Shown here: piece after piece, positions 9,344 to 18,323 of the stretch | Layout: each line of letters begins with the position of its first letter | How positions within the stretch are numbered: the stretch's first letter is position 1 | Origin: Tectiglobus sp051009975 | GTDB lineage: Bacteria; Pseudomonadota; Alphaproteobacteria; Rhizobiales; Hyphomicrobiaceae | NCBI GenBank assembly: GCA_051009975.1 | Contig: JBPCWA010000077.1 | Location: 1-32,784 of the forward strand | Direction of reading: 5' to 3' | Length of the DNA: 32,784 nt | Program-made: the position numbers and the translations under genes | The notes under the pieces: model-generated | Seen by the model: the letters and a program-made list of their open reading frames with translations, nothing else | Databases searched by the model: none | What the model was told of the DNA's origin: nothing

Positions 9344-9363
9344 TTCATTGGCATGCTAATGAA
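9344..9363. promoter_or_regulatory. 20-bp near-perfect palindrome upstream of the ABC importer
   Basis: TTCATTG-GCATGC-TAATGAA is an inverted repeat in which only one base pair (7th against 14th position) fails to match. It ends 150 bases before the proposed start of the binding-protein gene and lies 61 bases after the HdeD stop. There is no T-tract, so a regulator-binding site is more likely than a terminator. The binding protein is unknown. Confidence 0.45.
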
Positions 9364-9500
9364 TTGTTTGTGGGGCGGCGGTTACAGACTGCCGCTCGCT
9401 TTGTTGGTTGAAACGCGCAAACGTCGACCAGGCACAATGGCAAGATGCAAATTGGGATCAAGGCGGTATAGTTTCGAGACAGGGTGCAAATGCAAATCCC

Positions 9501-9506
9501 AGGAGG
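9501..9506 (+). promoter_or_regulatory. Ribosome binding site setting the binding-protein start
   Basis: AGGAGG lies seven bases before the GTG at 9514. It places the start there rather than at the ATG codons 9484 or 9490, and gives a normal signal peptide. Confidence 0.75.
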
Positions 9507-9513
9507 ACATGGA

Positions 9514-10719
9514 GTGACTGGTAGATCTAAACTGATATCCGCTGCGATTGCAGCGCTGGCCGCTTCAATGCAGCCCACCGTTGCTGCAGAGACAATCAAA
9601 ATTGGCGACATCAATAGCTACAAGCGCCTGCCAGCTCACACCGTTCCTTACAAGCACGGCGTGGATTTGGCAGTTGAGGAAATCAACGCAAAAGGCGGCG
9701 TGCTTGGCAAAAAACTCGAGATCATTTCACGCGACGATTTGGGCAAACCTGGTGAAGCTGTCAAGATTGCGGATGAAATGTTCAATCGCGACGGTGTTGT
9801 CATGATTTCTGGCAGCTTGTTTTCTCATATCGGTTTGGCATTAACGTCTTTCGCTGGTCAGAAAAAAAAGCTGTATCTCGCTGCTGAGCCACTCGCAGAC
9901 GCGCTTGTTTGGGCGAAAGGCAACCGCTACACGTTCCGGCTGCGTCCGTCTACATACATGCAGGCTGCGATGTTGGCGAAACAGGCTGCTGCATCCGGAG
10001 TAACACGCTGGGCAACGATCGCGCCAAACTACGCCTATGGTAAGGACGCCGTTGCAGCTTTCAAAAAGGTCCTAAAGGCTGCCAATCCAAAGGTGGAGTT
10101 TGTTACCGAGCAATGGCCTGGCTTGTTCAAGATCGACGCAGCGGCGGAGGTGCAAGCCATTCAATCGGCCAATGTGAAAGGTATTTATAATGTTACCTTC
10201 GGCGGCGACCTTGCTAAGTTCGTGCGCGAAGGCACTACTCGCGGGCTCTTCAAAGGAAAAACGGTAGTTGGGTTGCTGACCGGTGAGCCCGAGTATCTCG
10301 ATCCGCTGAAGGACGAGGCGCCCGAGGGCTGGATAGTAACCGGATACCCCTGGTACGACATCAAAACGGCTGAGCACAAGGCCTTCGTTGCAGCCTACGA
10401 AAAGCGTTGGAATGACTACCCTCGCATCGGTTCTATTGTCGGGTACAACACAATGCTTTCAATCGCATCAGCCATCGAGAAGGCTGGTTCGACCGATACC
10501 GAAAAGTTGGTTGAAGCTTTCAAGGGTCTTCAGTTGGAGACGCCGGTCGGCAATATCACCTTTAGAGCGATCGATCATCAATCGACAATGGGCGCCTATG
10601 TTGGCCGGACCAAACTGCGTGACGGCAAGGGCATCATGGTTGATTGGACCTACGAAGAAGGCAGCAAGTACTTACCTTCTGATGAGGAAGTGAGAAAGCT
10701 GCGGCCAGCTGCGGATTAG
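9514..10719 (+). CDS. Periplasmic substrate-binding protein of a branched-chain-type ABC importer
   Basis: About 401 residues from the GTG at 9514. The N terminus (MTGRSKLISAAIAALAASMQPTVAA) is a signal peptide with a likely cleavage after VAA, followed by the mature start ETIKIGDINSY. The body is a type I periplasmic-binding fold (Peripla_BP_6): KHGVDLAVEEINAKGGVLGKKLEI, a VVMISGSLFSHIGLAL ligand-pocket strand, and WATIAPNYAYGKDAVAAFKK. Proteins of this family bind amino acids, amides, urea or aromatic acids. It is followed by permease and two ATPase genes in the same direction, giving a full importer. Because a heterocycle catabolic operon starts 2.5 kb after its stop, nicotinate or a related acid is a plausible ligand, but this is inference. 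Confidence 0.92.
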   Translation: MTGRSKLISAAIAALAASMQPTVAAETIKIGDINSYKRLPAHTVPYKHGVDLAVEEINAKGGVLGKKLEIISRDDLGKPGEAVKIADEMFNRDGVVMISGSLFSHIGLALTSFAGQKKKLYLAAEPLADALVWAKGNRYTFRLRPSTYMQAAMLAKQAAASGVTRWATIAPNYAYGKDAVAAFKKVLKAANPKVEFVTEQWPGLFKIDAAAEVQAIQSANVKGIYNVTFGGDLAKFVREGTTRGLFKGKTVVGLLTGEPEYLDPLKDEAPEGWIVTGYPWYDIKTAEHKAFVAAYEKRWNDYPRIGSIVGYNTMLSIASAIEKAGSTDTEKLVEAFKGLQLETPVGNITFRAIDHQSTMGAYVGRTKLRDGKGIMVDWTYEEGSKYLPSDEEVRKLRPAAD

Positions 10720-10881
10720 GCCAGTTGTCTCTGATACCAATGTGAGCGATACCGCTGTCACTGTTAAAATCCAAAGTCACGCCGTTGTCGCTTACAGTCG
10801 CGCTCGGGCCGTCAACGCTGCACTGTTGGCATCGGCGGTTACGGGCGTAAGCGCTTGGCCTACAAACGAGGTGTGCCAGCA

Positions 10882-12747
10882 ATGGGGCTGCTAATCGCGC
10901 AACTTCTTGCCGGCCTTGCCAATGCAGCAGCACTATTTCTCGTTGCGTCTGGACTGTCTCTGATTTTCGGTGTGACGCGGATCGTCAATTTTGCTCACGG
11001 CTCCTTCTATATGTTGGGTGCTTACGTGGGCTATAGTTTGCTCCAGCACTTGACTGGACCGTTGGGCTTTTGGCTCGCAACGGTTCTGGCGGGTGTAATT
11101 GTAGGCGTCGTTGGCGTATTCGTCGAAATATCGGTGTTGCGCCGAGTCTATCGGGCGCCGGAGCTCTTTCAACTGGTTGCGACATTTGGCGTTGTTCTGG
11201 TGATTCAGGATCTCGCGCTCCTGATTTGGGGGGCAGAAGATTTACTTGGGCCACGGGCGCCCGGACTCACTGGAGTGATATTTGTCTTAGGTGAGCCAAT
11301 TCCATTGTATGACATTGCCCTCATTGCGATTACTCCACTTGTCCTTGTTGCGCTTTGGTACTTCATAGCGCGTACCCGAACGGGCACTTTGATACGAGCG
11401 GCAACCCAGGATCGCGAGATGGTAGGCGCTTTGGGGGTCAATCAGGCCTGGCTGTTTACGGGTGTTTTCTTTCTCGGTTCGATGCTAGCTGGTCTGGGTG
11501 GCGCGCTGCAATTGCCTAAGGGCGGCGCTGACTTGCTGATGGACTTTAATATCCTAGCAGCCGTCTTTGTCGTTGTCGTTATCGGTGGCATGGGATCGAT
11601 ACCTGGCGCTTTAATTGCAGCCGTGCTCATATCTGTGCTCAATGTTTTTGGGGTGCGCTTCCTTCCGCAAAGCACGCTGGTCCTGATGTTCGTTGTGATG
11701 GCGATCGTCTTGATGGTTCGTCCGTATGGACTCCTAGGGCGTGAAGAAGCTCCGGGTGAGCACGGAGAGGTGGGGGAACCCGAACAACCAATCAGGCGAC
11801 TGGGGACAAACAGCAAGCTGCTGGTAGGGGCGTTGTTCGCTGCGCTCGCCTTGTTCCCGTTGGTGGCTGGCAAGTTCGGGCTCATATTGATGATCGATAT
11901 CTTCATAGTATGCATGTTTGCTGCGAGCCTCCACTTCATGTTGGCTCTTGGAGGACTCGTCTCATTCGGTCATGCGGCTTTCTATGGCGGCGGGGCGTAT
12001 GGAGCCGCGCTGCTGGTTCACTACGCTTCGAGCCCGATGGAGCTGGCTCTCCTTTTTGCGCCATTGGCAGCGGGATGCCTCGGAGCGGTCATAGGCTGGT
12101 TCTGTATTCGGCTGACAGGCGTATATTTCGCGATGCTAACACTCGCATTTGCTCAATTGCTTTGGTCTATCGTTTTTCAATGGACGGACGTTACCGGTGG
12201 AGATGACGGCATTCTCGGGATTTGGCCCTCTAACTGGGCGTCGGATTCAATTGTCTACTATTACCTGACATTAGTTGTCGGCGGCGGCGGAATTGTGCTT
12301 CTTCGCCATGCTGCCCATTCACCATTCGGGTACGCGTTGCGCGCGAGTCGGGATTCGCGTTTGCGCGCCGAGGCGACCGGAATTCACACGCGACGTGTTC
12401 AACTGGTGAGTATGATCTTTGCCGGTGCCATAGCTGGTCTAGCGGGTGGTCTATTCGTGTTTTCAAAGGGCAGCGTTTTTCCGACTGAACTGGAAATTGA
12501 GAAATCGTTTGATGGACTCATTATGGTATTTCTCGGCGGTGTGAAAACACTATCCGGGCCACTCGTTGGGGCCAGTTCTTTAACGATTGCGCAGGACTTT
12601 CTATCCCGTTTCGAGTACTGGCGCCTGGCTTTAGGTCTATTGATTATCGGTGTCGTAGTTCTCGCACCAGACGGCATAGCTGGATTTGTGCGCCGATTCT
12701 TCGATCGAATTGCGGTGTCGAGGTCGGAAAAGGGGGGGGAGCCGTAG
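10882..12747 (+). CDS. Fused LivH-LivM permease of the ABC importer
   Basis: About 621 residues from the ATG at 10882, preceded by GAGGTG eight bases upstream; the frame also opens earlier at 10855. The N-terminal half (to about residue 290) is LivH-like: GLSLIFGVTRIVNFAHGSFYMLGAY and later VVVIGGMGSIPGALIAAVL. A charged linker (about 290-320) with EEAPGEHGEVGEPEQP joins it to a LivM-like half: ALGGLVSFGHAAFYGGGAYGAAL, RLTGVYFAMLTLAFAQLLWSIVF and MVFLGGVKTLSGPLVGA. Both halves together give some 16 to 18 membrane segments. In most bacteria the two permeases are separate genes; the fusion ensures one of each. The stop shares one base with the GTG of the next gene. Confidence 0.93.
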   Translation: MGLLIAQLLAGLANAAALFLVASGLSLIFGVTRIVNFAHGSFYMLGAYVGYSLLQHLTGPLGFWLATVLAGVIVGVVGVFVEISVLRRVYRAPELFQLVATFGVVLVIQDLALLIWGAEDLLGPRAPGLTGVIFVLGEPIPLYDIALIAITPLVLVALWYFIARTRTGTLIRAATQDREMVGALGVNQAWLFTGVFFLGSMLAGLGGALQLPKGGADLLMDFNILAAVFVVVVIGGMGSIPGALIAAVLISVLNVFGVRFLPQSTLVLMFVVMAIVLMVRPYGLLGREEAPGEHGEVGEPEQPIRRLGTNSKLLVGALFAALALFPLVAGKFGLILMIDIFIVCMFAASLHFMLALGGLVSFGHAAFYGGGAYGAALLVHYASSPMELALLFAPLAAGCLGAVIGWFCIRLTGVYFAMLTLAFAQLLWSIVFQWTDVTGGDDGILGIWPSNWASDSIVYYYLTLVVGGGGIVLLRHAAHSPFGYALRASRDSRLRAEATGIHTRRVQLVSMIFAGAIAGLAGGLFVFSKGSVFPTELEIEKSFDGLIMVFLGGVKTLSGPLVGASSLTIAQDFLSRFEYWRLALGLLIIGVVVLAPDGIAGFVRRFFDRIAVSRSEKGGEP

Positions 12748-13523
12748 TGCAATCCATCCTGGAAGTGCAGGGGCTAACAAAGTCATTTGGTGGAATTCAT
12801 GCCGTTGCCACAGTTACATTTGATGTCGCACTTGGTGAAATCCTGGCTCTCATCGGACCTAATGGCGCAGGCAAATCGACCTGCTTCAACATGCTTATGG
12901 GGCAACTCAGGCCTGACGCAGGGACGATCCGACTGAATGGACAAGATATTGGCTCGCTTGCGCCTCGCGATATTTGGCGGCGTGGGGTTGGCCGTACCTT
13001 CCAGATCACCGCTACATATCCATCTATGACCGTAATTGAGAATGTACAGATGGCTCTGATTTCGGATCGCGGCGGACTGTTCAACATAGTTTCGCATGCC
13101 CGCGACCAGCACATTGAAGAAGCCCGTGCGTTGCTCCAGTTGGTCGGCATGGAAACACAACTTGAAAAGCCAGCGGCCGTGCTCGCTTACGGTGACATCA
13201 AAAGATTGGAGCTTGCGATCGCATTGGCCAACAATCCCAGGTTGCTGCTAATGGATGAACCAACGGCAGGCATGGCGCCAACCGAACGCATCGCCTTGAT
13301 GCAACTCGTGTCCGAAATCGTTGAAGAACGGGGGCTGAGCGTCCTCTTCACCGAGCATGACATGGATGTTGTATTCGCGCATGCAGATCGCGTCATGGTT
13401 CTCAATCGAGGCAAACTCATAGCAAATGGCTCGGTTGCCGATATTAGAAATGATCAGCGCGTCCGGGAAGTCTATCTGGGAGGAGGTAGTGTTTTCTCTG
13501 GAGAGGCCGAGCCCAATGCTTAG
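12747..13523 (+). CDS. livG: LivG-type ATP-binding protein
   Basis: A 258-residue ABC ATPase. The Walker A motif GPNGAGKST is at 37-45, the signature region reads LAYGDIKRLELA at 146-157, Walker B LLLMDEP is at about 166-172, and the switch histidine is H204 in FTEHDMD. LivG proteins usually show LSYGEQRRLEIA at the signature, so LAYGD is a modest deviation (Ser to Ala, Glu to Asp, Gln-Arg to Ile-Lys). The GTG start overlaps the permease stop by one base. The long insert between Walker A and signature (about 85-130) is typical of LivG. It couples ATP hydrolysis to transport through the fused permease. Confidence 0.93.
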   Translation: MQSILEVQGLTKSFGGIHAVATVTFDVALGEILALIGPNGAGKSTCFNMLMGQLRPDAGTIRLNGQDIGSLAPRDIWRRGVGRTFQITATYPSMTVIENVQMALISDRGGLFNIVSHARDQHIEEARALLQLVGMETQLEKPAAVLAYGDIKRLELAIALANNPRLLLMDEPTAGMAPTERIALMQLVSEIVEERGLSVLFTEHDMDVVFAHADRVMVLNRGKLIANGSVADIRNDQRVREVYLGGGSVFSGEAEPNA

Positions 13524-14217
13524 CGTTGAAAACATCAACAGCTATTACGGAAAGGCCCACATACTGCGCGGTCTAAGCTTCGATGTCTTTCGCGGTGAGG
13601 TTGTCGCGCTACTCGGACGTAATGGAGCTGGCAAGACGACGACGTTGAAGTCGATCATGCAGTTGATCAGACCGCGCGACGGTCGGATTCTTTATGCCGA
13701 CAGAGATATAACATCACTTGCCACTCACACCGTAGCACGGCTTGGCCTCGGCTATGTGCCGGAGGAACGACGCATATTTAGCGATCTAACAATCCTCGAG
13801 AATCTTGAAGTTGGGCGTCAGCCTGTACGTGAAAATTGCCCGACCTGGACAAGGGAAGGCCTGTTCAATCTCTTTCCCAATCTTAGTGAACGCAAAGACA
13901 ATCGAGGAAAAGCCCTGTCGGGTGGTGAGCAGCAAATGCTTACAATTGCGCGCACTTTGATGGGCAATCCTGCTCTCTTGCTGTTGGATGAACCTTCCGA
14001 GGGAATTGCACCGGTTATTGTGGAGCAGCTGGCAAGTACGATTTTCAAACTGAAGCGCGAGGGATTGACCGTGCTGATCTCCGAGCAGAACCTTCATTTT
14101 GCAAAGCTTGTTGCAGATCGCGCCATTATTATCGAGAGTGGCACAAAGCGGTTCGACGGAACTTTCGCCGAATTGGAAAGCAGTCCGGAAATACGCGACA
14201 CCTATCTTTCTGTTTAG
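13516..14217 (+). CDS. livF: LivF-type ATP-binding protein
   Basis: About 233 residues from the ATG at 13516, which overlaps the end of livG by eight bases; longer frames read into livG and lack the conserved MLSVENINSYYG beginning. Walker A is GRNGAGKTT at 34-42, the signature LSGGEQQ is at about 134-140, and Walker B LLLLDEP at about 154-160. As usual in LivF the switch position follows a glutamine (SEQN) rather than histidine. It is the second ATPase of the importer and the last gene of this transcription unit; 489 bases of non-coding DNA follow. Confidence 0.94.
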   Translation: MLSVENINSYYGKAHILRGLSFDVFRGEVVALLGRNGAGKTTTLKSIMQLIRPRDGRILYADRDITSLATHTVARLGLGYVPEERRIFSDLTILENLEVGRQPVRENCPTWTREGLFNLFPNLSERKDNRGKALSGGEQQMLTIARTLMGNPALLLLDEPSEGIAPVIVEQLASTIFKLKREGLTVLISEQNLHFAKLVADRAIIIESGTKRFDGTFAELESSPEIRDTYLSV

Positions 14218-14706
14218 ACTAGCTTTTGCCTTGCTACCAGGTTCTGCGTGCGGGCCTGCGAACTTAGTGTGCTCCCCGACCCGATGAGCCAATTCCAGTG
14301 CCAAGTCTGTTTGGTGTTTTTAAGTGCAGCGTTGCGTCGATGTCGACAATTGCGCGTGCGTGGAAATCACTGTCGCTAGCGCGGTTGTCAGCCAACCCAT
14401 AGTTGCCGGTGATTTTTGTCGCCAGGCAGTCGTCGAGGACTCCTCCACGGTCCACTCTGTTGACAGTAACTTGTTCATTGGTACACTAATGATAAGCATA
14501 CGATCTGCGATTGCACGACTTCGGGCCGACAGATTCCTATGGCGCTGCGAGTGAAATACTGTGTCCCCGATGAAGAGGCGCGTTAGAGTACGGGCACCTT
14601 GTTCTCTAAAACATAACTTGTTCTCTAAAACATAAATGGATCATAGCGCGTTTCAAGACGCACTGACATCCAGGGCGGTGTGGACGATAGGCTCGAACAT
14701 TCGTAA
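14218..14706. other. Regulatory gap upstream of the Mo-hydroxylase operon
   Basis: About 490 bases with only short frames (such as 14324-14554) lacking motifs and ribosome sites. It contains the 19-bp tandem repeat at 14598-14635 and a small inverted repeat GCGT-N6-ACGC at 14648-14661. This is the expected promoter region of the catabolic operon starting at 14707. Confidence 0.5.
14598..14635. repeat. Perfect 19-bp tandem repeat, candidate operator
   Basis: The unit CTTGTTCTCTAAAACATAA occurs twice head to tail with no mismatch (14598-14616 and 14617-14635). Each unit contains the inverted arms TGTT-N6-AACA, a shape typical of MarR or GntR operators. Two identical sites exactly 19 bp apart would present nearly the same DNA face. 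The second copy ends 71 bases before the first gene of the operon. A MarR gene of the same locus lies at 24168. Confidence 0.6.
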
Positions 14707-15552
14707 ATGACTTATCTGCGGCCAAGAACATTAGAGCATGCGCTTAAAGAGCTGGCGCGGTCACGATGGCGGATCTTGGCCGGCGGGACTGATTTCTTTC
14801 CGGAATTGCACGATCGCCCGGTCGATGGCCCCGTGTTGGATATTTCAGGTCTTTGCAATCTCAAAGTTATCAGAGAAGAGACTGAATACTGGCGCATAGG
14901 TGCTATGGCGACTTGGTCGGAACTCATTGCTTCCGACTTGCCATGCGCGTTTGACGGCTTGAAGCTGGCAGCAAGTCAAATCGGATCGATTCAGATTCAA
15001 AATCAGGCAACCGTTGTCGGAAATATTTGCAATGCGTCGCCCGCCGCCGATGGTGTGCCACCACTACTGACTTTGGACGCTAAAGTCGAACTTGCGTCAA
15101 CACGAGGCGTGCGTCGCGTCGATTTGAGTGAATTCGTCGTTGATAACCGGTCGACCGTTCGCGAAGGTGACGAGTTGGTGACTGGTATTCTTGTTCCGAA
15201 GCTTTCCGCAAAAGGGGCGGCATCGTTCTTGAAACTGGGCGCGCGCCGCTATCTCGTCATCTCCATCGTCATGGTCGCATGCCGGTTGGTGACCGACGAC
15301 GCCAAGCGCATCGTCGAAGTGGCGCTCAGTGTCGGCGCTTGCTCAGCAGTTGCAAAACGCCTTTGGGACCTTGAAGCGCATCTTGCGGGGCTAACATTGC
15401 ATGAAGGCACAATCCCTCCCATCGACATGTCCTTATTGGATGGACTTCAACCGATTAGCGATGTCCGTTCGACGGCGAGCGGTCGCTTGTTGGCGGCTAG
15501 GGAACTCTTGGTTCGAGCACTTCTTGCGGCTGCCGAGGAGGGATCGGAGTGA
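14707..15552 (+). CDS. FAD-binding subunit of a molybdenum hydroxylase (nicotinate dehydrogenase-like)
   Basis: A 281-residue protein of the CoxM/XdhB FAD family. FAD-contacting motifs are AGGTDFFPE at about 25-33 and TVVGNICNASPAAD at 102-115; the C-terminal CO_deh_flav_C domain follows from about residue 180. It passes electrons from the Fe-S centres of the partner subunit to NAD(P) or another acceptor. The gene overlaps the next by four bases (GTGA), so the partner is the fused Fe-S/Mo protein. Ribosome site before the ATG is weak. Association with the reductase and enamidase genes downstream suggests a nicotinate dehydrogenase, equivalent to NdhF; xanthine or another N-heterocycle is the alternative. 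Confidence 0.9.
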   Translation: MTYLRPRTLEHALKELARSRWRILAGGTDFFPELHDRPVDGPVLDISGLCNLKVIREETEYWRIGAMATWSELIASDLPCAFDGLKLAASQIGSIQIQNQATVVGNICNASPAADGVPPLLTLDAKVELASTRGVRRVDLSEFVVDNRSTVREGDELVTGILVPKLSAKGAASFLKLGARRYLVISIVMVACRLVTDDAKRIVEVALSVGACSAVAKRLWDLEAHLAGLTLHEGTIPPIDMSLLDGLQPISDVRSTASGRLLAARELLVRALLAAAEEGSE

Positions 15553-18323
15553 CAATCTCGCTTATCGTGAACGATACCGCTCTCTCGGTTGAGTCCGATC
15601 CTACCGAACGATTATCGGATGTACTGCGTGAAGGACTCGGACTCAAAGGTACAAAGATCGGCTGCAATGCGGGTGATTGCGGAGCTTGTACCGTACTGCT
15701 CGATGGTCTTGCAGTATGCAGCTGTCTCGTTGCGGTTGGTCAGGTCGAAAGCAGATCTATCACCACGATAGAGGCCGAGGGAGCTAATACGGTACTGGCA
15801 AAGCTAAAGCGAAGCTTTCTCCTCAATGGAGCGGCTCAATGCGGAATTTGCACGCCGGGCATGCTGATGTCTGCTGCCGCGCTACTTGCGAGGGAGCCGT
15901 ATCCTTCGCGTGCACAAATTCGCGATGCACTTGGTGGGGTCCTTTGTCGATGTACCGGATATCAAAAGATCGTTGAGGCCGTCAAATTTGCTTCATCGGT
16001 CCCGGCGACTGAACAAAATTCCCTCAACACGAAGGTGAGCGGAAAACCCTCGGTTGGCTCGCGAATTCCACATATTGATGGCAAAGAGAAGGTTATTGGC
16101 AAACTCAGATTCGGCTCGGATGGCATTCCTCCGAACGCTCTCTGGGTGCGAGTGATAAGAAGTCCATTCCATCATGCCAATTTCTCTTTTGGCGATCTTG
16201 ACCAATTCGTGGCGGATCACCCAGGTGTTTTAGCCATACTGACTGCATCAGATATTCCCGGGACCAATCGCTTTGGTGTCATTCCACAATTTGCAGACCA
16301 ACCAGTTTTTGCCGAAAAGCGAATTCGCTATCGTGGCGAGGCGGTGGCTGCTGTCGTGGGCGAGTATGGCGATATCCGGCGTCTCAAAGACGATGAAATT
16401 CCAATTGAGTGGGAGCAGCTTGAGGAACTTTTGTCTCCAACCGAAGCTCTCAGACCATCGGCACCCCAACTGCACGAGGTGCGTTGCAATAATATTTTGG
16501 TGGAAGGATTGGTCGAGCGCGGTGACGCATCGGCCGCGCTTGCGGGGGCGGCATTTCGCGTAAAGGTGCGCACGTCGACTCCAGCCATTGAGCACGCCTA
16601 TATCGAACCTGAAGCCGGTTATGCTGAGATTGTGGATGGGCAACTATGCGTGCATGCGTGTACGCAGGCGCCCCAAATGGATCGGGAAGAGCTCCAGGCA
16701 ATACTCTCGCTTAAAGCGGAAAAAGTAAGAATAGTGCCGACCGGTTGCGGTGGTGGTTTTGGATCGAAGCTTGATATATCGCTCCAGCCCTATATTGCAC
16801 TGGCTGCCTTGAAATTCAGGCGTCCAGCCGCTCTGGTTTACACCCGCTCTGAGTCGATGCAATCAACCACTAAGCGCCACCCGTCCGAGATAGAGATTGA
16901 AGTCGGGTGCGATGCATCCGGTAAAATTTCTGGACTAAAATTCGATGCCACCTTCAACACGGGTGCCTATGCGAGCTGGGGACCGACCGTTGCAAACCGA
17001 GTACCGGTACACGCGTCGGGCCCATACTTTGTCGCTGACTATCGCGCCCGGAGCCGTGCTGTTCACACCAATGCGCCACCTTCTGGCGCATTCCGTGGAT
17101 TCGGTGTTCCACAATTGGCAGTCGCGCAGGAACTTGCGATGGACAAGTTGGCAATGGCCGTTGGTGAGGATCGCCTGCTCTTTCGATTGCGTAACGCACT
17201 TGACAATGGCATGCCAACTGTGACTGGGCAGGTCTTTGAAGAGGGCGTCGGCATCATGGCCTGCCTCGAAGCCTTGAAAGGGCCATGGACGGCGGCGCTC
17301 GACCGAACTGCGCAATTTGCTTCTGCCGGCCAACCCGGCTGTCTGCGCAGGGGAGTGGGGATCGCCGGTTGTTGGTATGGATGTGGGAATACGTCACTGC
17401 CAAATCCTTCTACGATGCGGATAGGCATCACAAGGGCTGGTCATATTGTGTTGCATCAGGGCGCAACTGATATCGGGCAGGGGTCAAATACCGTGATGGC
17501 ACAAATTGCGGCTGATGCGTTGGGCGTGCCGATTGGCGACATAAAATTCGTCGGCAGTGACACGGCTTGTACGCCAGACGCCGGCAAGACATCAGCTTCT
17601 CGCCAAACGTTTGTCAGCGGTCAGGCCGTCCTGCGAGCCGCCACTGAGCTGCGTCGGCAGCTGCTGCGTCACGGCAACGTCGGTGCCGCGGCGACCGTTT
17701 CGTTCGGGAATGGAGAGGTCGACTTGACTGACTTTTCGGGAAGCGCCCGCATTGACCTATCGGCGATGGAGGAAAATGCATTTGGCTATGTCTTCATGTC
17801 CGAGGAAACTTACAATCCGCCAACGACACCGCTTGACGCCAAGGGCCAGGGCGCGCCCTACGCCTCCTACGGCTATGGAGCTCAGATGGTCGAGCTTACC
17901 GTCGATGTTGATCTGGGTACGGTTAGGCTTGAGTATGTAGCAGCGGCTCATGATGTCGGGCGTGCAATAAACCCTATGCTTGTGGAGGGCCAGATAGAAG
18001 GTGGCGTTGCTCAGGGCATCGGTCTGGCATTGATGGAGGATTACCAGGCTGGACGCACAGAAAATCTCCACGACTATTTGATACCAACCATCGGAGACAT
18101 ACCGCACATTGAAAGCATTATTGTCGAGGTTGAGGACGGCGTTGGGCCCCTTGGTGCCAAAGGCCTCGGCGAGCACGTTCTTATTCCAACGGCAGCTGCA
18201 ATCGTCAACGCAATCCGTCACGCCACCGGCGTTGAAATCTGCGATTTGCCGGCAACACCTCACAAAGTCTTGAGGGCCCTTGGAAGACTTAAACAAACCG
18301 GAGGGGGCAATGAATTACAATGA
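15549..18323 (+). CDS. Fused [2Fe-2S] and molybdopterin subunit of a molybdenum hydroxylase
   Basis: A 924-residue protein joining two usually separate subunits. Residues 1-150 hold two [2Fe-2S] sites: a plant-ferredoxin type with C39, C44, C47 and C59, and a second with C98, C101, C133 and C135 (QCGICTPGM and LCRCTGYQ). From about 165 the aldehyde-oxidase/xanthine-dehydrogenase a/b hammerhead and Mo-cofactor domains follow, with GCGGGFGSK, PSGAFRGFGVPQ and QGATDIGQGSNT motifs. The catalytic glutamate is expected at E875 in GAKGLGEHV. The enzyme should hydroxylate an N-heteroaromatic carbon using water. The context points to nicotinate C6 hydroxylation; the substrate is not provable from sequence. 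The GTG start overlaps the FAD gene, and the stop overlaps the reductase gene by four bases. Confidence 0.92.
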   Translation: MTISLIVNDTALSVESDPTERLSDVLREGLGLKGTKIGCNAGDCGACTVLLDGLAVCSCLVAVGQVESRSITTIEAEGANTVLAKLKRSFLLNGAAQCGICTPGMLMSAAALLAREPYPSRAQIRDALGGVLCRCTGYQKIVEAVKFASSVPATEQNSLNTKVSGKPSVGSRIPHIDGKEKVIGKLRFGSDGIPPNALWVRVIRSPFHHANFSFGDLDQFVADHPGVLAILTASDIPGTNRFGVIPQFADQPVFAEKRIRYRGEAVAAVVGEYGDIRRLKDDEIPIEWEQLEELLSPTEALRPSAPQLHEVRCNNILVEGLVERGDASAALAGAAFRVKVRTSTPAIEHAYIEPEAGYAEIVDGQLCVHACTQAPQMDREELQAILSLKAEKVRIVPTGCGGGFGSKLDISLQPYIALAALKFRRPAALVYTRSESMQSTTKRHPSEIEIEVGCDASGKISGLKFDATFNTGAYASWGPTVANRVPVHASGPYFVADYRARSRAVHTNAPPSGAFRGFGVPQLAVAQELAMDKLAMAVGEDRLLFRLRNALDNGMPTVTGQVFEEGVGIMACLEALKGPWTAALDRTAQFASAGQPGCLRRGVGIAGCWYGCGNTSLPNPSTMRIGITRAGHIVLHQGATDIGQGSNTVMAQIAADALGVPIGDIKFVGSDTACTPDAGKTSASRQTFVSGQAVLRAATELRRQLLRHGNVGAAATVSFGNGEVDLTDFSGSARIDLSAMEENAFGYVFMSEETYNPPTTPLDAKGQGAPYASYGYGAQMVELTVDVDLGTVRLEYVAAAHDVGRAINPMLVEGQIEGGVAQGIGLALMEDYQAGRTENLHDYLIPTIGDIPHIESIIVEVEDGVGPLGAKGLGEHVLIPTAAAIVNAIRHATGVEICDLPATPHKVLRALGRLKQTGGGNELQ

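Noticed and set aside
9386..9395. Small GC-rich inverted repeat (GCGGC/GCCGC) near 9375-9395 as terminator
   Set aside because: The stem is only five bases and is not followed by a T-tract.
14324..14554. Short plus-strand frame upstream of the Mo-hydroxylase operon
   Set aside because: No recognisable domain or Shine-Dalgarno; it ends just before the tandem repeat and is better seen as part of a regulatory gap.
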